Positions 45,210 through 53,655 of a DNA stretch of 64,000 bases are shown piece by piece. The DNA is from Nostoc sp. 106C. GTDB lineage: Bacteria > Cyanobacteriota > Cyanobacteriia > Cyanobacteriales > Nostocaceae. The stretch lies in assembly GCF_002154725.1 (NCBI RefSeq), contig NZ_MTAW01000036.1:1-64000 (forward strand), in the 5' to 3' direction. Position 1 is the stretch's first letter. Each line of letters starts with the position of its first letter. A program made the translations under genes and the position numbers. The notes under the pieces were generated by a model that had not been told where the DNA came from, did no database searches, and saw only the letters and a program-made list of their open reading frames with translations.

Positions 45210-46192
45210 AGCAGGTCTTTGTTACTGGGGGTACTGGTTTTATCGGTGCTCATTTAGTCAGGCTGTTGCTGCAAGAAGGCTATGCAGTCAAAGCACTGGT
45301 ACGCCCTAGCAGCAACCTGGAAAATCTCCAAGGTTTAAAGGTGGAAATTGTCAAGGGTGATTTAAATGACTCCGATCTCTGGCAGCAAATGTTGGGTTGT
45401 CAGTACTTGTTTCATGTAGCAGCTCATTATTCTCTTTGGCAAACAGACCAAGAGTTACTCTACCGCCACAACGTTCAAGGTACGCGTAATGTGCTAGCAG
45501 CAGCACAAAAAGCTGGTGTTGAGCGCACTGTATATACTAGCTCGGTGGCTGCAATTGGGGTAGGAGAATCTGGTAAAGTCGTAGATGAAACTCATCAGAG
45601 TCCCTTAGATAAATTGGTTGGTCACTACAAAAAGTCTAAATTTCTGGCGGAACAAGCAGCCATGCAAGCAGCTAGTGCAGGTCAGGAAATAGTTGTGGTC
45701 AATCCCAGTAGCCCCATCGGGCCATTGGATATTAAACCTACGCCAACAGGTGATATTATCCTGCGGTTTCTACGGCGGCAAATGCCATTTTACGTGGATA
45801 CTGGGCTGAATTTTATTGATGTGCGCGATGTAGCTTGGGGGCATTTACTAGCTTTGCAGCGAGGTAAATCAGGCGATCGCTATATCTTAGGACATCAAAA
45901 TCTCACCCTCAAGCAACTTTTGGAACAACTCGCTCAAATTACAGGTTTGCAGGCTCCGCAACAGGCCGTACCTGCTTGGTTACCTCTAAGTGTTGCTTGG
46001 GTTGATGAAAAAATTCTCGCACCCTTAGGGAAATCGCCCTCAGTACCATTAGATGGTGTGCGAATGGCTCAACAACCTATGTACTACGATGCATCAAAAG
46101 CAGTACGAGAATTGGGTCTACCTCAGTCTTCCCTGACGACAGCACTTAAGGATGCTGTCGATTGGTTTGTCAAGGGAGGGTATGTTAAATGA
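45206..46192 (+). CDS. hpnA: Hopanoid-associated sugar epimerase HpnA
   Basis: An SDR-extended NAD(P)-dependent epimerase. The start is taken as TTG 45206 (MKQVFVTGGTGFIGAHLV), with AGAGG nine bases upstream and a four-base overlap with the RND stop (TTGA); a GTG at 45197 is possible. It has TGGTGFIGAHLVRLL (nucleotide binding), YTSSVAAIG with YKKSKFLAEQAA (Tyr-x3-Lys), and VNPSSPIGP. This matches HpnA, frequent in hopanoid loci; the substrate is unproven. hpnH follows on the same strand after a 96-base gap. Confidence 0.88.
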   Translation: MKQVFVTGGTGFIGAHLVRLLLQEGYAVKALVRPSSNLENLQGLKVEIVKGDLNDSDLWQQMLGCQYLFHVAAHYSLWQTDQELLYRHNVQGTRNVLAAAQKAGVERTVYTSSVAAIGVGESGKVVDETHQSPLDKLVGHYKKSKFLAEQAAMQAASAGQEIVVVNPSSPIGPLDIKPTPTGDIILRFLRRQMPFYVDTGLNFIDVRDVAWGHLLALQRGKSGDRYILGHQNLTLKQLLEQLAQITGLQAPQQAVPAWLPLSVAWVDEKILAPLGKSPSVPLDGVRMAQQPMYYDASKAVRELGLPQSSLTTALKDAVDWFVKGGYVK

Positions 46193-46288
46193 GAAAAAAT
46201 CGTAGTCAGCGCTCAAGCACTAACTACAAAAACTCAATTTGACTTTTTCGGTGGTGTTTTACAACGTAACAGAGGAGTTAAAAGATCA

Positions 46289-47305
46289 ATGGCGATTAAT
46301 CTACAACAAGCTATAGATATAGGAAAATATCTAGTTACTCAGCGTTTGAAAGGACGTAAACGCTTTCCTTTAGTATTGATGTTGGAACCGCTGTTTCGCT
46401 GTAATTTAGCCTGTAACGGTTGTGGTAAAATCCAACATCCAGTAGAAATTCTCAAGCAAAATCTTACCCCAGAACAGTGCTTTGCTGCTGTGGAAGAATG
46501 TGGCGCACCAGTTGTTTCAATTCCTGGGGGAGAACCGCTACTGCATCCTCAAATTGATGAGATTGTCCGGGGATTAGTTGCGCGCAAAAAGTATGTTTAC
46601 TTGTGTACTAATGGTTTGTTGCTAGAAAAAAGCCTGGATAAGTTTCAACCTTCTCCTTACCTGACTTTTAGCGTCCATTTAGATGGGTTGCAAGAGTTAC
46701 ACGATAAGTCTGTAGACCGCAAAGGCGTTTTTGATATTGCCGTCAAAGCCATTCGTGCTGCTAAAGCCAAAGGTTTTCGGGTGACAACAAACACCACTAT
46801 CTTTGAGGGTACTGACCCCAAAGAAATGCAGGAGTTCTTCGACTTCTTAGAAACCCTGAATACTGATGGCATGATGATTTCTCCTGGTTACAGTTACGAG
46901 TGGGCACCAGATCAGAATCATTTTCTCAAACGCGAACAAACACGAGCCTTATTCAGAGAAATTCTTGCCCCGCAAAAATCTGGTGCGAAAAACTGGAACT
47001 TCAATCACAACCCTCTATTCTTAGACTTCCTCACAGGTGAGAAGGACTACGAATGTACGCCTTGGGGTAGCCCAAGTTACAGCGTTCTCGGCTGGCAAAA
47101 ACCTTGCTATCTATTAAATGAAGGGTATTACTCCACCTTCAAGGAATTGCTAGAAGATACCGATTGGAGTCAATACGGTCGTGCTAGTGGTAATCCCAAA
47201 TGTGCCGATTGCATGGTTCACTGTGGCTATGAACCAACAGCAGCAATGGATGCGATGCAACCACAAAATATAGCGCGTTCCTTAGGAACTGTGTTTGGTA
47301 AGTAG
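46289..47305 (+). CDS. hpnH: Adenosylhopane synthase (radical SAM)
   Basis: HpnH adds the 5'-deoxyadenosyl radical to diploptene to make adenosylhopane, the first step to side-chain-extended hopanoids. The radical SAM cluster is C38-x3-C42-x2-C45 ([11 protein letters not shown]) with [11 protein letters not shown] downstream. The C-terminal region [21 protein letters not shown] and [12 protein letters not shown] hold extra Cys residues of the family. At 338 residues the length is normal. GAGGAG precedes the ATG. Confidence 0.95.
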   Translation: MAINLQQAIDIGKYLVTQRLKGRKRFPLVLMLEPLFRCNLACNGCGKIQHPVEILKQNLTPEQCFAAVEECGAPVVSIPGGEPLLHPQIDEIVRGLVARKKYVYLCTNGLLLEKSLDKFQPSPYLTFSVHLDGLQELHDKSVDRKGVFDIAVKAIRAAKAKGFRVTTNTTIFEGTDPKEMQEFFDFLETLNTDGMMISPGYSYEWAPDQNHFLKREQTRALFREILAPQKSGAKNWNFNHNPLFLDFLTGEKDYECTPWGSPSYSVLGWQKPCYLLNEGYYSTFKELLEDTDWSQYGRASGNPKCADCMVHCGYEPTAAMDAMQPQNIARSLGTVFGK

Positions 47306-47329
47306 TACAGTTAGACGAAATTAAAAAAG

Positions 47330-47357
47330 TAGGGTGGGCAATGCCCACCACACCCTA
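47330..47357. repeat. GGGTGGGCA palindromic repeat
   Basis: GGTGGGCA-A-TGCCCACC (47333-47349) is flanked by TAGGG and CCCTA, the well-known GTAGGGTGGGCAATGCCCACC element of cyanobacterial spacers. It lies after hpnH; no T-run. Confidence 0.75.
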
Positions 47358-47442
47358 AATATGGTGGGTAATAATTACCATTAATTCCTTTTTTGGCGAT
47401 CGCTTTTCCAATTTCAAACCTTTCAAACCCGTGTTTTGCTAT

Positions 47443-48627
47443 TTAATTTGCGAAATCTGCTGTCATCGCCGCCAATTTACCACCTTTGATCAACTTTAAT
47501 TTTTGTCCCCGCCATGCAATTGTGCTACCCACAAAACCACTACACCAAATTGCAAAGTGGAATAAATCACGCACAGGAATTACCCAGAAGAACTTTTTGG
47601 CTACTTGGTCATTTAGGATTTTCACGGCAACTATCCAACTCATAAGCAAACGCATCACCCAAGTAATAGCTAGTAAAGTCCAGCCTAATATTGATCCACC
47701 CGTAGCCAGTAATAAAAGTAAACTAGCAACTGTACCGTAAGTAAACAGCAGTCCGACATAACCCCAAGGGCGAGAAACACGGATACAACGCGCCCAACGG
47801 ATTTGGCGCTGGATGGTTTGGGCTAATGTGCTAGTAGCCAATACATGATCGACTATGTAATTAGATAGTATTACTTTGTAACCTGCTTGGGCTGGTAAAT
47901 AGCCTAGTTGGAAGTCATCTGCAAGATAATCAGCAATAGCTTCAAATCCACCAATTGCTTCTAGTGCCTGTTTGCGGATGACAATGGTAGAACCGAAAGC
48001 AAATTTTATATCTTCTAATTGATTGCTAACTAAAATACTAGGATGAAAGTCCGTAGACGTACCCAGCGCTTCTAAAGCTGTTACCCATCCTGGGGCTAAA
48101 GAACGATACAAACAAGTAACCACACCCACCTGCTGGTCTTTGAGAGGCTGGATAACTCGTTGCAAATAGTCTTTACCCACGCGAATATCACTATCGGCGA
48201 TCAGGAAAATTTCGTGTTTAGCAGCAGTGACAGCATTTGCTAGATTACTCACCTTGAGGTTAGCGCCAATGATGCGATCGCTCACCACCAGATGAATATC
48301 CACATCAGGAAATTGCTGGATAATTTTGGCGATAATTGCGATCGCAGGGTCTTGGCGATCGCGCACGGCGAAGATAATTTGATAATCTGGATAATCCTGC
48401 TGACAAAAAGAAGCCAGGTTTTGTTCAGCATCCCGATCAATTCCGCAAATCGGCTTGAGGATGGTGATAGGTGGATGGAAACCTGGTTCTATAGTATGGG
48501 GTTGGCTAAAAAAAGCGATCGCTGCATATATGCTGTAGCAGTAGAACAAGATAGCTGAGAGGCAAAGTATTAACAGCAGCAACGCAATAATTGCAATCTG
48601 AGAGTTGAAGAATGAAGTAAACCCCAT
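47443..48627 (-). CDS. hpnI: Ceramide-glucosyltransferase-like GT, probable HpnI
   Basis: A 394-residue membrane glycosyltransferase with an N-terminal helix, the D1 region PITILKPICGIDRDAEQNL, the D2 region IFLIADSDIRVGKDY, D3 in ADDFQLGYLP, and QRQIRWARC, the Q/RxxRW motif of GT21 enzymes. Two or three C-terminal membrane helices follow. The family includes HpnI, which attaches N-acetylglucosamine to bacteriohopanetetrol; its place in the hopanoid locus supports that call. Convergent with hpnH. Confidence 0.8.
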   Translation of the reverse strand: MGFTSFFNSQIAIIALLLLILCLSAILFYCYSIYAAIAFFSQPHTIEPGFHPPITILKPICGIDRDAEQNLASFCQQDYPDYQIIFAVRDRQDPAIAIIAKIIQQFPDVDIHLVVSDRIIGANLKVSNLANAVTAAKHEIFLIADSDIRVGKDYLQRVIQPLKDQQVGVVTCLYRSLAPGWVTALEALGTSTDFHPSILVSNQLEDIKFAFGSTIVIRKQALEAIGGFEAIADYLADDFQLGYLPAQAGYKVILSNYIVDHVLATSTLAQTIQRQIRWARCIRVSRPWGYVGLLFTYGTVASLLLLLATGGSILGWTLLAITWVMRLLMSWIVAVKILNDQVAKKFFWVIPVRDLFHFAIWCSGFVGSTIAWRGQKLKLIKGGKLAAMTADFAN

Positions 48628-48759
48628 GTAACATCTCCTACTGTTGGTTGAAAATATTGATAAATTCTATTTATAGAATGGGATAATAGAGAGTTCATCT
48701 GATAAATTTCGTTTTTACCCCTAGGAGAGCGCACTCCAGAAATTGCTAATTATATTTTC

Positions 48760-50388
48760 ATGAATCTGATTTATTTTCTTTTACGTTCTTCATGGGGGAT
48801 GGTGGCGATCGCGATCATTACCGGATTCCTGAGTGGTGGTAGTAGTGCTGGACTAATTGCTCTCATTAGTTCTGCTGCAAATCCTGATACCCACTCACCC
48901 CTCACATCCATAGCGTGGGGTTTTGTTGGATTAGTGATAGTTGCACTAATTACCAGCATAATTTCTCAGGTAATGCTAGTTCGCCTCTCTCAAAATGCTA
49001 TCTTGCAATTACGGATGGGCTTGAGCCATCAAATACTTGCTTCTGAGTTAAGTCATCTCGAACAACTAGGGAATCCTCGCATATTGGCAACTCTAACAGA
49101 AGATGTCCAAGCTGTTGCTAATGCCGTATATCTCATTCCTTTCTTATGCATTGATTTGGCGATGGTTTTCGGTTGCCTAGTGTATATAACTTGGCTTTCT
49201 TGGTTAGTATTTTTGATGGTTTTCGGATTAATGGTGGTAGCACTTGGTAGTTGCCAATGGCTGTTACGCGGAGGAGGGAAATTGCTTGCTCTTGCCCGTG
49301 AAGATCAAGATGTACTGTTTAAGCATTTTCGCACCGTTACCGAAGGCGTTAAAGAACTTAAACTCAATTATCGACGCCGCCAAGTATTTTTAGAAAAACA
49401 ACTACAATCAACAGCTATTAGATACCGCAATCATAATGTTCAAGGATTGACTTTGTTTGCGACTACTACTAGTTGGGGCAGATTTATATTTTTTTTCGCG
49501 GTTGGCTTTTTGTTGTTTGCGTTACCTAATTTGATTACTATTAGTCCCCATACTCTCTCTGGCTTCATCCTAACTTTCACTTATTTGATGTTGCCAATGG
49601 ACAATATAGTTAATAATTTGCCCCAAGTTATTAGAGCCAACGTGGCTTTAAAAAAGATAGAGTCGTTGGGTTTATCTCTAGCTAGCCGAGTAGAAACATC
49701 AACTGTGCCACCAACTGTGAAAACTTCTTGGCAACGCCTACAATTAAAGGGTATTACCCATACTTATTATAGAGATCAAGAAGATAATAGCTTTATCCTC
49801 GGCCCTATTGATTTGACGTTATTTTGCAAAGAAATAGTTTTTATTGTTGGTGGTAACGGTAGTGGTAAATCTACCTTAGCCAAACTAATTACTGGACTCT
49901 ATATTCCTGAAAATGGAGAAATTCTGTTAGATAAAGAGTCAATTAATGACAATAATCGAGAATGGTATCGTCAGCATTTTTCGGTAGTTTTCTCCGACTT
50001 CTATTTATTTGAGGAACTTTTAGGCTTAGAAAATCCTGACTTAGATACTAAAGCCAAAAAATACCTCAAGCAACTCCAATTAGACCATAAAGTGAAAGTT
50101 GAAAATGGCAAACTTTCTACCACTGAGCTTTCTCAAGGACAGCGTAAACGATTGGCTTTACTCACTGCTTATTTAGAAGATCGACCAATTTATCTATTTG
50201 ATGAATGGGCAGCTGACCAAGATCCATTATTCAAGGACATATTTTACACTCAGCTGTTACCGGAACTAAGAGATAAAGGTAAAACTGTACTGGTAATCAG
50301 CCATGACGATCGCTATTTTGATTTAGCAGATCGGGTAGTAAAACTAGACTATGGCAAAATTGAGTACGACCATGAGTCTGGCAGATAA
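48760..50388 (+). CDS. Cyclic peptide export ABC transporter (PvdE/SyrD-like)
   Basis: A 542-residue fused permease-ATPase exporter. About six membrane helices lie in residues 1-280, followed by the ATPase domain with Walker A VGGNGSGKST, signature ELSQGQRKRLALL and Walker B PIYLFDEWAADQDP followed by the H-loop ISHDD. This composition and the LFDEWAADQDP sequence are typical of the cyclic peptide export family that carries siderophores and lipopeptides, but no synthetase gene is adjacent. Cargo unknown. Confidence 0.85.
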   Translation: MNLIYFLLRSSWGMVAIAIITGFLSGGSSAGLIALISSAANPDTHSPLTSIAWGFVGLVIVALITSIISQVMLVRLSQNAILQLRMGLSHQILASELSHLEQLGNPRILATLTEDVQAVANAVYLIPFLCIDLAMVFGCLVYITWLSWLVFLMVFGLMVVALGSCQWLLRGGGKLLALAREDQDVLFKHFRTVTEGVKELKLNYRRRQVFLEKQLQSTAIRYRNHNVQGLTLFATTTSWGRFIFFFAVGFLLFALPNLITISPHTLSGFILTFTYLMLPMDNIVNNLPQVIRANVALKKIESLGLSLASRVETSTVPPTVKTSWQRLQLKGITHTYYRDQEDNSFILGPIDLTLFCKEIVFIVGGNGSGKSTLAKLITGLYIPENGEILLDKESINDNNREWYRQHFSVVFSDFYLFEELLGLENPDLDTKAKKYLKQLQLDHKVKVENGKLSTTELSQGQRKRLALLTAYLEDRPIYLFDEWAADQDPLFKDIFYTQLLPELRDKGKTVLVISHDDRYFDLADRVVKLDYGKIEYDHESGR

Positions 50389-50808
50389 AACGCAGACACC
50401 TTAGTGTTAAACAAATTTTGAACCAAATAATACTGGCTCTACCGTACTTAAACCACATCTATTTTGATAAGTTTTAAAAGTAGTGGGAGCATCTTGCTCC
50501 CTGCTCTTCGTAGCGGGTAAGATGCCCGCACCACTCCAGATTTCGATTTATTATTGCGACTTTAGCATAATAGATACTGAAGAACCATAATACTCAAATA
50601 AAAAAGCGTTTTTATCCGTCATGGCCTATATAGTTCATGAGGGAGCATCCCACTTTTTTGAACGTCATTGCGAGCGGAGCGAAGCAATCGCATGGACTCG
50701 TTCTTAGTTGAAGATTTTGTGATTGCTACGTCGTTCCTCCTCGCAATGACAGTTATTCTCTAGTGGCAAAATAAAAACTGGGATGCACCCGTTCATGACG
50801 GCTACTGA
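50389..50808. other. Repeat-rich gap
   Basis: A 420-base gap. It contains repeat-like sequence GGGAGCATCTTGCTCCC with GGTAAGATGCCCGCACC (50480-50535) and the MITE described separately. No gene. Confidence 0.55.
50641..50791. mobile_element. Candidate MITE with terminal inverted repeats and target duplication
   Basis: The left end GGGAGCATCCCACTTTTTTG and the right end (reverse complement GGGTGCATCCCAGTTTTTAT) are inverted repeats, matching in 17 of 20 positions. TTCATGA flanks both sides (50634-50640, 50792-50798), a 7-bp candidate target-site duplication. Inside is a second inverted repeat, GTCATTGCGAG...CTCGCAATGAC (50664-50750), a widespread bacterial repeat. It carries no gene, so it would be mobilised in trans. 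Confidence 0.65.
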
Positions 50809-51135
50809 TTACTTGGGTAAGACATTAGAGTTGTTGCTTGGGAGGCGGTCTTTTTTGACTTGTGGTCTTAAATTGATCTTGAGCACAGGTTCATTCGCGG
50901 AAAGTTGTCTTTGTCTGAGCAGTTGAATTTCTCTCTCCATCAATTCTTGACCTTGGCGGAAAAATTCTTGAGAATTATATGGAACCAAGTCACGGGATAA
51001 ATGTTGAGCTTGTTGTGGAGTTAGGCGAGGCAAGGCTTGTTCAGCATTAACAGCAGTCTGCCCAGCAAGTAACAAAGCAGTTGAGAACCCGAAGGCTGTT
51101 ACTTTGATGAAGCGGGTAAATAACAGTTTCAACAT
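50809..51135 (-). CDS. Small secreted protein of unknown function
   Basis: A 108-residue protein from ATG 51135 (MLKLLFTRFIK). A signal peptide, VTAFGFSTALLLAGQTAVNA, is followed by a mature domain with a basic and Gln-rich helix (QEFFRQGQELMEREIQLLRQRQ) and a Pro/Asn-rich end. No domain recognised. The upstream frame to 51174 is rejected because the signal peptide is complete from the internal ATG. Confidence 0.65.
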   Translation of the reverse strand: MLKLLFTRFIKVTAFGFSTALLLAGQTAVNAEQALPRLTPQQAQHLSRDLVPYNSQEFFRQGQELMEREIQLLRQRQLSANEPVLKINLRPQVKKDRLPSNNSNVLPK

Positions 51136-51682
51136 GATTTCTACCTCTATCACATTAATGCTGCTGCAAACCATGTTGTATTGGTCTGGCTATCAGTAAA
51201 ATACACTGATTTGCTTGCTCATTACCTCCTACAAAGGGGTTAATTAGCTAAACGAGGGAACGGGAAATAGGGTAGAGAATGTGTAACTAATTTTGTTTAT
51301 GTACTTTATACAGGTCAGTAGCCTTATCTTTGGAAGTTTATTTTCATGATTTTTGTTCAGGACTTATCGGGGATTGCTGTACTTATTAATACTTTTTGAA
51401 TAAAGTAAAAATCCTGGTCAAGATAGATACATCAACTGGCACAGCATATAAGTGCAGTATGAAGTAAAAATTTGTCAAGCTTAATACTTTTTAATACCAG
51501 AGAGCTTACTGTAAGATTTTGTATAAAAACCTTAACATACTATTTTTATTAGTAAAAACTACTTACACAAATAAACTTGTCATTCATACAGTCATCCCTC
51601 TGTGGAATTAATTCTAAGGCATTCCGGAAAATGGGGGAAAAGATCAGAAAACTTATATCAGGACTTACTCAGTAACCAGCTC
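51136..51682. other. Non-coding gap upstream of the kinase
   Basis: A 547-base AT-rich region. No repeats or convincing small gene were seen; it holds the promoters of the secreted protein (minus strand) and the kinase (plus strand). Confidence 0.5.
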
Positions 51683-53470
51683 ATGACCCACCACATGATC
51701 GGTAAAGTACTACAAGCACGTTACCAAATCGTCCAAAGCCTAGGTGCAGGGGTATTTGGACAGACATACACTGCCGTAGACATAGAATACCCAGAAAACC
51801 CAAAATGTGTTGTTAAACAACTAAAGGTTAGCAGTTCCCACCCCAGTTACTTAGACAACTTAAGACTGCGTTTTCTTACTGAAACTGAAACTCTCAAGCG
51901 TTTAGGACGCCACAATCAAATTCCCCAACTTATTGCTTGTTTTGAAGAGAATGAGCGATTCTACTTAGTGCAAGAGTTTATTGAAGGACATGCGCTAACA
52001 GAGGAACTACCAATTAATAAACAGTCTAGAGAGATTTGGAGTGAAAGCGAAGTTATCGGATTTCTCGAAGATGTCTTAGGAATTCTGGAATTCGTCCACT
52101 CTCAAGGCGTTATCCATTGCGACATCAAACCGGAAAATCTGATCAGACGTGCTTATGATGGCAGATTAGTGCTGATTGATTTTGGCTCAATTCAGCCATT
52201 TGATTTTGGCGAGGATTCAGAATTACCTATCCATTCAGTTCCTGTAACTTCATTGGGATATATACCGCCAGAGCAATTTATTGGTCAAACACAGCCCAAT
52301 AGTGATATTTATTCTTTAGGTATAATCGCTATCCAGGCATTAACAGGGTTGTCACCACTACAATTTAAATTAGATCCTTATACGAATGAGATTATTTGGC
52401 ATTCTCCACAAATACCAGTTAATGATTATTTAGCTGCTATTCTTAGCCAAATGATCCGCTACGATTACCAAGATCGTTTTCAATCTGCAAGTGAGGTACT
52501 ACATATACTTCAAGAAATGCTGTGGGAAACTCATTTACCACCTGCACAAGTACAGCATGAACAGCACCTAGAACCCCCTGTAAAAGTTAGCCATTTACCT
52601 CAAAGTTCTGCATCAACAAAATCGGCTCCCCTACTAACAGGGATGAAAGTAGGCTTGGCGGCTAATTCGATGTTGTTAGGATTGGGAATGTATTCTTTAT
52701 TTACTAATTCTCCAGTCTATTCAGAAAAAGAAACTTTATATAAAGCAACAGAAGAATATCAATCAGGAGATTTGCAAGAAGCGATCGCCCTGGTGAAATC
52801 GATTCCCTCCGACAGCAATATTTATCCAGAAGCTCAAGCCACAATTGACGAATGGCAACAGCAATGGCAAGTTGCTGCTGAACAATACCAATTTGCTGAA
52901 ACAGCCTTTCATGCTGGTAGATGGTCAGATGTACTTACTATTGCTCCTAAAGTTCCCGATATTTTATATTGGCAATCTAAAACAGATAAACTAGTTGAGC
53001 AGGCACGCACTCATCTGGAAGCACAGACACAAGACTTGTTAGCAAAAGCTTACACGAGTGCAAGTAACAGAGATTTTGCCGCTGCTATACAATATCTTCG
53101 TCAAGTTCCTCTAGAAAGTTCTGCGGGAGCTTTAGTCCAAAAAAAATTGGCTGAGTACGATCAAAAGCAACATATTAGAGCTACATTTTTTTTACAAAAA
53201 GCTTACAATAAAGCCTCTGCTGGCGAATTTGAAGACGCTGTAAGATTTCTACAAAAGGTTCCGAAAAATACTCCTGTTTATGCCCAAGCTCAAATTAAAT
53301 TGAATGAGTATACTCAAAAGCAACGCCTGCGATCGCAAACAAATAGTATAGCTTTATCAAGGCAAAATTCTTCGGCAAAAAAAACTAGCTCAAATAGCAG
53401 TTACTACTCAAATAGAAAGATTGAAAAATTAAGACCTATTATTGATATTCACGACGTGAGTATTCAATAG
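51683..53470 (+). CDS. Ser/Thr protein kinase with altered HRD motif and TPR-like C-terminus
   Basis: A 595-residue protein from ATG 51683. The kinase domain (about 14-270) has the glycine loop LGAGVFGQTY, VAIK-type Lys45 and DFG in LIDFGS (166-168). The catalytic loop is HCDIKPENL: the Arg of HRD is Cys146 but the catalytic Asp and Lys remain, so activity is possible, yet without the usual RD activation control. A membrane-like segment lies near 325-345. The C-terminus has degenerate TPR-like helical pairs. It is convergent with another kinase gene. A GTG at 51602 lies in frame, but the conserved start GKVLQARYQIVQSLG fits the ATG. Confidence 0.83.
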   Translation: MTHHMIGKVLQARYQIVQSLGAGVFGQTYTAVDIEYPENPKCVVKQLKVSSSHPSYLDNLRLRFLTETETLKRLGRHNQIPQLIACFEENERFYLVQEFIEGHALTEELPINKQSREIWSESEVIGFLEDVLGILEFVHSQGVIHCDIKPENLIRRAYDGRLVLIDFGSIQPFDFGEDSELPIHSVPVTSLGYIPPEQFIGQTQPNSDIYSLGIIAIQALTGLSPLQFKLDPYTNEIIWHSPQIPVNDYLAAILSQMIRYDYQDRFQSASEVLHILQEMLWETHLPPAQVQHEQHLEPPVKVSHLPQSSASTKSAPLLTGMKVGLAANSMLLGLGMYSLFTNSPVYSEKETLYKATEEYQSGDLQEAIALVKSIPSDSNIYPEAQATIDEWQQQWQVAAEQYQFAETAFHAGRWSDVLTIAPKVPDILYWQSKTDKLVEQARTHLEAQTQDLLAKAYTSASNRDFAAAIQYLRQVPLESSAGALVQKKLAEYDQKQHIRATFFLQKAYNKASAGEFEDAVRFLQKVPKNTPVYAQAQIKLNEYTQKQRLRSQTNSIALSRQNSSAKKTSSNSSYYSNRKIEKLRPIIDIHDVSIQ

Positions 53471-53655
53471 TTATACCAATTTGAAAAATGATTGCGATAG
53501 ATGGAAATTTGAAATATTTATTCAATAAATATTTCACAATCCAAAATCTAAAATCCAAAATGGTATTATTGCCTCAAGTTATAGAAGCACAATTCACCAA
53601 AGTGCAGTTAGCAATTGGTGACGGTATCCTGGAATCGCCTCAAGATTGAAGGCGA

